From: Siphonodentalium dalli
Lineage: Eukaryota; Mollusca; Scaphopoda; Gadilida; Siphonodentaliidae
DNA length: 64,000 bases
NCBI GenBank assembly: GCA_032622095.1
Contig: CP136061.1
Location: 59,665,301 to 59,729,300, forward strand
Direction: 5' to 3'
In this document: positions 59,879-64,000 of the stretch, piece by piece
Layout: every line of letters begins with the position of its first letter
How positions within the stretch are numbered: the stretch's first letter is position 1
Notes under the pieces: model-generated
Database searches by the model: none
What the model was told of the DNA's origin: nothing
What the model saw: the letters and a program-made list of their open reading frames with translations, nothing else
Translations under genes and position numbers: made by a program

Positions 59879-61725
59879 ACAACGTTTTATACCAAACATT
59901 TTATACCTTTTATACATTTACATTTATACATTTTATACCCGCCTATAAATTGGCACGGATATATTATACTATTTTGTATATGCTGCACATAATTCAACTT
60001 TGCATGATTGGCTGCTGCTCAAAATGATTTTTATTGCAATGCTGACTGCAATACACCTCAATATGACGATCAATATATAACTTACATGAACATCAAATGT
60101 GATGTCAATAGTCATATAAATACATACAAAACTCATGAGTTGATACAATTGGAACCAGAAACATGGCCCAAGAAAGTCATAGGTTTTGGCCGTGCAATTA
60201 CTTCACACATGTAAGTCTAATAATCTGTAATATAAACAGTTGGATTGCGGCCACTGATTTGTTGGTCGTAAACTGTAAAGAGACAAGTCCGGTTTGATAG
60301 TTCTAGATCGGAAAAAGTTAGTAACAGCCGACAATTCACAATAATATCAATATAGAATATAGAAGATGCGCTTTCGACAAAAAACGAAAATGATCGCCCG
60401 ACGTACGTTCTCGCATATAGATAAATATGGATCATCCGTATACACGAACAAATAACCTGACGATGGTGTCAATCGGGTGAATGTAAGTAGCTGAAATCGT
60501 TTGAAGATGGGAGTTCTTGATTTAAACCCCCTTATTTTCCATTCATATGCTAAGCTATCAAATAGTAGGTTTTTGAATCAGATAAAAACCGTTATCCGTC
60601 TAGTGAGATATTGATATCTTACTTTCAAATTAAAAGTGATTCGGTTCTTCTTGATGGAAGACTGTGCTAAAAGTCCCGGAGTGTTCAGTTTGAACAAATT
60701 GTAATATACTGTGATCAATTTAATATTATTGTTAAATATACTACGATGTTAGCCCCTTTATCCCTCAACCAATCTGTCTGAAATATGGAACTATTTTTAT
60801 ATGCACAAGCTCATTACCATGGTTGTGCTTGGGTATACAAATTTGCACGTTTCACTCTTTCGAGTTGAGCCATGGGCCAACTAAGCGGAGCATATAATGA
60901 ACAGAACATCTACATTTTTTGGTTGGATATGGTAACGAATGTCGTCCTGGATTTTGGTTCTGCTTTAATTTGTTCTCAACAAAACTTAACCGCAAGGTTC
61001 AGGCTAGCCGTACTTTTGTCAGTCTTCGGTTCACAAACATCGTGGTTTATAGTATAAGCCTGGCAAACAGTGACGTCATCAGATAACTGCCCGGATGACA
61101 TCTGGCATCGCTCGGGCCGTTCGCACCTGGGTATTTACCTACCTAAGTCCCTACTGTTTTAGCTAACGCTATTGTTTGCGGTCCTAAGGATCATTGTTTA
61201 CGGACTAAATGTCATTCATGGTTTGTTCGCGGAGTAAATTGACACACTAGCGAGTTTCTATATAAATTTGATGGGTATTTCCTCCACTAAATCGCATGGA
61301 AGCACGCCGGCGTGTAAGAGAACGCGAAATTAAACCTTCTTTTACTCCTTGTGTCAACAGATATGTGAAGAAAAATCCGGGTCTCTGTGGTATAGCGGAC
61401 ACTTTGCAGTATCGAGATTTGTGTACGAGGGGAGCTGGGAGGGGCGAATATGCATCGAGTGAACCGTCGTAATTAGTATTCATTTGAGGTTTATTTCATC
61501 TGACAATTATATAAAATAACAAGCAATAAATCTCATCGATCTGCCCTTATATTTGAAGTTTTGAACTATTCTGAATCCATTGCAATAGCAAGTACATTTG
61601 TCTTGTTCCATATTATTGCTGGTAAGATATTTAGATTTATTTCTTTTCTAAATTGACATCGTGTAATTGTTTTAAACAATATTTATTTCTTCCAAAATAA
61701 TATAAGTTATTGTGGTGCACGTATT
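59879..61725. other. Intergenic; a possible lone exon at 60086-60210
   Basis: TTTTATAC-type simple repeats lie at 59886-59942. A 125-bp ATG-to-GTAAGT segment at 60086-60210 and small open frames at 60872-61057 and 61297-61473 show no family motif. Confidence 0.35.
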
Positions 61726-61837
61726 GACCGTAACATGGGGTGGCATTGACGGATTGGAGTTGATGTTCCAACCGACTCGCGAAGCGACGATGTTGAACAT
61801 AGGCTCCAAGCCGTCAATGTCACCCCATGTTACCGTC
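61726..61837. mobile_element. Hairpin miniature element
   Basis: 47-bp arms (GACCGTAACATGGGGTGGCA left and its complement TGTCACCCCATGTTACCGTC right) around a loop of about 17 bp. About 112 bp in all. Confidence 0.7.
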
Positions 61838-62278
61838 AATCCACCAAAATAACGTATATATTGCCGACAGTTCTGGTCATTCGTAGCAATTTGACATTTA
61901 TTCCGAAGAATGATCAGCAGAAAAAAGTCAAAAGTTCTTGTCCCCACATCCGGTTGAAACTAGAAATTTGATTGGCTACAATGCCACGTTTAAATCACCA
62001 AGTCCCCCGTCACCATTGACGTCACTAAGATAACGTGCGCGAAACATCGGGGGTATATATGAGCACGTGAAATATCGGGGGTATATGAATGACCCTAAAT
62101 TGAACTGGCAGTTTCCAACAATCCTGAAGTTGCTCTCGCACGCCGAGTTTGACGTCACCTGACGCTGGGACCTTATGTCGGCTACTGACTTATTCTTATT
62201 GGTGTGAATTAATCGGAGAACCTATGGAAACACACACTTAAATTAAGGAGATATGGCTATTGTTGTGGGGACAAAATC
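61838..62278. other. Intergenic, nothing recognised
   Basis: ATCGGGGGTATAT occurs twice at about 62047 and 62083. No gene seen. Confidence 0.4.
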
Positions 62279-62384
62279 GTTATCTCCGGCCACATCGTGG
62301 GGTACATGGAGATTTATTAACGGGATTCAAAATCGACATCCAGGTATTAAATCTCCATGTACCCCCGACGTTGCCGAAGATAAC
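62279..62384. mobile_element. Hairpin miniature element
   Basis: About 40-bp arms (GTTATCTCCGGCCACATCGT left; its imperfect complement CGACGTTGCCGAAGATAAC right), with perfect TACATGGAGATTTA/TAAATCTCCATGTA inside. 106 bp. Confidence 0.7.
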
Positions 62385-63196
62385 TAATTAGATCGCTCTC
62401 TCCAAGTTATTCAACGTAAATGACGTCATGAAAAAAATAGTCATGAAAGAAAAACAGTCCAGCGAGAGACAATGAAACGGTTGTCTTGGTTTCCCTTATG
62501 TTGACGGTTCTAGGCGTAAACAGGATATGTTGCGGGGCTCTCTGTCTGACCAATTAAAGACTGGAGGCGGACCATAATATAATTATTACACATGGCAAAA
62601 GTATGTATATCCATATCTTGTTTATATATAATAACGTCGTTACTAAGAGTTGTCGACACAACCAACTGATTTGGTATATTAATACAGGTATATATATTAG
62701 ATAAGACAGGAAACATGGCAACGATAAATTTTTAATAAATTTTACCGTGACGTCGATTCGCTGTTTTTGAAAATGTCGCTGACAAATGTACCAGAGGCAT
62801 AGTAGTTACATAGTCACGTGCAGGCATAGTAGTTTCGTGCTCTTGTATATACCGTTTATATTCTTTTATTTCGTTGAATAAATTTTGAAGGGACACTGAA
62901 CCTGTGGCTCCACGAACATTGCGACTTGTATATTGCCTTCATGATAGCATATTATACATAGTTATTCAAGAACGATAAGATCCACTTGAGGGGAGATTGG
63001 GGATAAAGTTAACAAATTATTTTACTTCATCAACCACAATCGCGTTCACTTCGTTCCTAATTGCGTTATGCGTTTCATTTTTGATTGCTCTGCCTGATAA
63101 TCGATAATAAAATTATTTGTATTCGTATATTATGTTGAATAAATTTTGAAAGGAGACTGAACCTTTTGGCACCACGAACATTGCGACTAATTTTTT
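62385..63196. repeat. Intergenic with a direct duplication
   Basis: GTTGAATAAATTTTGAAGGG...CACGAACATTGCGACT occurs at about 62873-62932 and again at 63132-63189, about 260 bp apart. Nothing else is recognised. Confidence 0.6.
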
Positions 63197-63780
<584 letters not shown>

Positions 63781-63799
63781 AAAATTTGATTGATTCGGT

Positions 63800-64000
63800 T
63801 TACTTCAAAAGCGGTAATTGTGTTATTACAAAAGTGGAGACATGTTTTTTTACTATAAAAGCTGGCGATTTTTATTACAAAAGCGGAGACCTCACTTTAC
63901 TACTAAATCTGGCGATTTTATTACAAAAGTGGTGAGGTACTTCAAAAGCTGGCGATTTTCACTTCAAAGGTGGTGACCTACTTCAAAAGTTGTCAGTTAC
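63800..64000. repeat. Short tandem repeat at the window edge
   Basis: Alternating ACTTCAAAAGCTGGCGATTTT-type and ATTACAAAAGTGGTGA-type phrases, here given by key words CAAAAG and GGCGATTTT, recur with 30-70 bp spacing to the end of the window. It lies just upstream of the zinc-finger relic. Confidence 0.6.

Noticed and set aside
61297-61473. 59-codon plus-strand ORF starting MEARRRVREREIKPSF
   Set aside because: Composition looks coding, but it is short, overlaps an opposite-strand frame of 78 codons, and no family is recognised.

Overview
The window is nuclear DNA of a bilaterian animal. The one clear gene is a brachyury (T-box) gene with introns, GT/AG splice sites and an invertebrate-style sequence. 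The surrounding DNA is AT-rich and packed with transposon fragments (Helitrons, LINE tails, TTAA-flanked miniature elements, foldback elements), as in lophotrochozoan and especially molluscan genomes. The species cannot be read from the sequence, and 'mollusc-like lophotrochozoan' is inference.

Layout. 1-6.4 kb: intergenic, with two copies of a TTAA-flanked miniature element (343-809, 2817-3264), a third family at 3970-4497, a hairpin element at 6160-6320 and an 18-G run. 7.08-19.39 kb: brachyury on the minus strand, seven coding exons, 430 aa, reading frame continuous across all six junctions. Intron 1 (5.2 kb) holds a minisatellite; intron 6 holds a hairpin element. The DNA just above the start codon (19.5-19.65 kb) has TATA-like, CRE, CCAAT and TCF/LEF-like motifs. 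20-27 kb: no gene seen; several copies of a TTAA element carrying a repeated 13-mer. 27.04-28.52 kb: a Mutator-like foldback element with about 365-bp terminal inverted repeats and a 9-bp target duplication. 28.6-29.7 kb: a duplicated unit whose first copy holds a 371-bp Helitron and whose second copy is the matching empty site. 32.05-37.2 kb: an almost continuous nest of mobile elements. 38.8 kb: one unrecognised small ORF. 40.5-43.1 kb: a long-TIR element and the 5' part of a LINE. 43.2-47.7 kb: a 502-bp TTAA element and a 2.45-kb composite element with a GC-rich inverted minisatellite inside. 48.2-52.4 kb: one solitary Helitron and a head-to-tail array of three Helitrons. 52.5-57.6 kb: LINE tails, nested TTAA elements and a double-hairpin element. 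58-64 kb: more small inverted-repeat elements and, at the edge, a decayed C2H2 zinc-finger exon.

The most interesting non-gene signal is the set of TTAA-flanked miniature elements (at least seven families by terminal sequence). Two families with unrelated ends share a central module made of two copies of AACGCTCTTTATT about 42 bp apart. Its 8-bp core occurs roughly 28 times in the window, against about 2 expected by chance. The second is the Helitron array, whose monomers join exactly CTAG/TC with no spacer, as expected from rolling-circle read-through. Two paralogous empty sites inside the window confirm the TTAA and A|T target sites directly.
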